Source: Bacteroidota bacterium
Lineage (GTDB): Bacteria > Bacteroidota > Bacteroidia > Bacteroidales > JAADJA01
NCBI GenBank assembly: GCA_020444515.1
Contig: JAHLKX010000002.1
Span: forward strand, 456,146 to 520,145
Direction: 5' to 3'
DNA: 64,000 bases
Shown: piece after piece, positions 63,441-64,000 of the stretch
How positions within the stretch are numbered: the first letter of the stretch is position 1
How the letters are laid out: each line of letters starts with the position of its first letter
Notes under the pieces: model-generated
Told to the model about the DNA's origin: nothing
Seen by the model: the letters and a program-made list of their open reading frames with translations, nothing else
Databases searched by the model: none
Position numbers and translations under genes: made by a program

Positions 63441-64000
63441 ATGTTAAATCAACGACTACAGCAAAAACTACTACAGAAACTATCGCCGCAGCAGATCCTG
63501 TTAATGAAGCTGTTGCAGATTCCTTCCATCGCCCTGGAGCAGCGGATCAAACAAGAAATTGAAGAAAATCCGGCATTGGAAGACTCAGATGATTTGGAAG
63601 AGGTTGAAGACTTTGATGATAATTATGAAGATGAATCACCGGATGATGAGGGAAAAGATTCCGATGCAGATGAAAATGATGACTTTGATACGAAAGATAG
63701 CGATGATGAATTCGATCTGAACGATTATATCGACGATGATGATATTCCTTCCTATAAGCTCAATTCAAACAATCACAGCTCCGATGATGAGCGAAGGGAA
63801 ATTCCTTTTGTATCCGGAGTCTCCTTTCATGAATTACTGCAGTCGCAGTTGAGCATGCGTGATCTAACCGAAGATCAACTGCAGATTGCCCTGCACATCA
63901 TTGGCAACCTGGATGATTCAGGATACCTCAACCGCGATATCAATGCTATGGTTGATGACCTGGCCTTCACTCAAAATATTCAAACAACAAAGGAAGATAT
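63441..64000 (+). CDS. rpoN: RNA polymerase sigma-54 factor, N-terminal part (cut by window edge)
   Basis: Reading from ATG 63441 gives 186 codons without a stop. The start MLNQRLQQKLLQKLSPQQILLMKLLQIPSIALEQRI (parts: QKLSPQQILLMKLLQ, LEQRIKQEIEENPAL) is region I of sigma-54, the activator-contacting segment. Residues about 52-115 are the acidic region II (many Asp and Glu), longer than in Proteobacteria, as in other Bacteroidetes. FHELLQSQLSM and IGNLDDSGYL begin the core-binding domain. The DNA-binding RpoN box lies outside the window. Located 87 bases after asnS on the same strand. Confidence 0.95.
   Translation, partial: MLNQRLQQKLLQKLSPQQILLMKLLQIPSIALEQRIKQEIEENPALEDSDDLEEVEDFDDNYEDESPDDEGKDSDADENDDFDTKDSDDEFDLNDYIDDDDIPSYKLNSNNHSSDDERREIPFVSGVSFHELLQSQLSMRDLTEDQLQIALHIIGNLDDSGYLNRDINAMVDDLAFTQNIQTTKED

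Overview
This is a Bacteroidetes (Bacteroidota) chromosomal segment of roughly 40% GC. The evidence is the ftsX / DUF3098 / uppP cluster, a type IX secretion (T9SS) C-terminal sorting domain, a DAHP synthase-chorismate mutase fusion, a DUF2723 membrane protein, and promoters of the TTTG-N19-TAnnTTTG type. The exact genus cannot be read from the sequence.

Layout. 0-23 kb is mostly core or housekeeping: envelope genes (uppP partial, DUF3098, ftsX), a GNAT acetyltransferase, a PHP phosphatase, a U32/TrhP-like protein, a tricorn-like protease, aspS, a divergent pair of probable pentein-fold genes (one DDAH-like), a cyclophilin lipoprotein, an M1-like metallopeptidase, a BtuF-like protein without signal peptide, an FkbM methyltransferase, a radical SAM protein, a run of secreted proteins of unknown role ending in an 877-residue LRR protein, and inorganic pyrophosphatase. 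23-26 kb holds a LytS/LytTR-type two-component pair with a TPR sensor. 26.5-39.6 kb is a secretome block: a clostripain-like C11 lipoprotein, a truncated LytTR regulator heading an operon with a 1729-residue kelch/beta-helix T9SS protein and an 1159-residue protein with four cohesin-like modules, then a secreted EEP-family nuclease/phosphatase that shares a dockerin-like C-terminal module with it.

40.7-53.3 kb is the most unusual region. It is compositionally uneven, ends on the right at a tRNA-Gln gene, and is bounded on the left by a diverged copy of the terminator plus tRNA-Gln 3' end; a third copy lies 260 bp from the tRNA. Inside are a PD-(D/E)xK nuclease-like gene, a 2778-residue iterative PKS with the enediyne-type order KS-AT-ACP-KR-DH-PPTase followed by two tandem AT-rich SAM methyltransferase domains, an adjacent hotdog thioesterase resembling the enediyne-cassette thioesterases (SgcE10/CalE7), and two small membrane or secreted proteins. 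The other enediyne core genes are not seen, so a polyene, perhaps methylated or methyl-esterified by the fused domains, is a more cautious product guess than an enediyne.

53.6-64 kb returns to core genes: DUF2723, lgt, a MurG-like glycosyltransferase, dprA, a PrsW-like protein lacking key glutamates, DAHP synthase/chorismate mutase, asnS and the start of rpoN. No CRISPR array, rRNA, IS transposase or integrase was seen.
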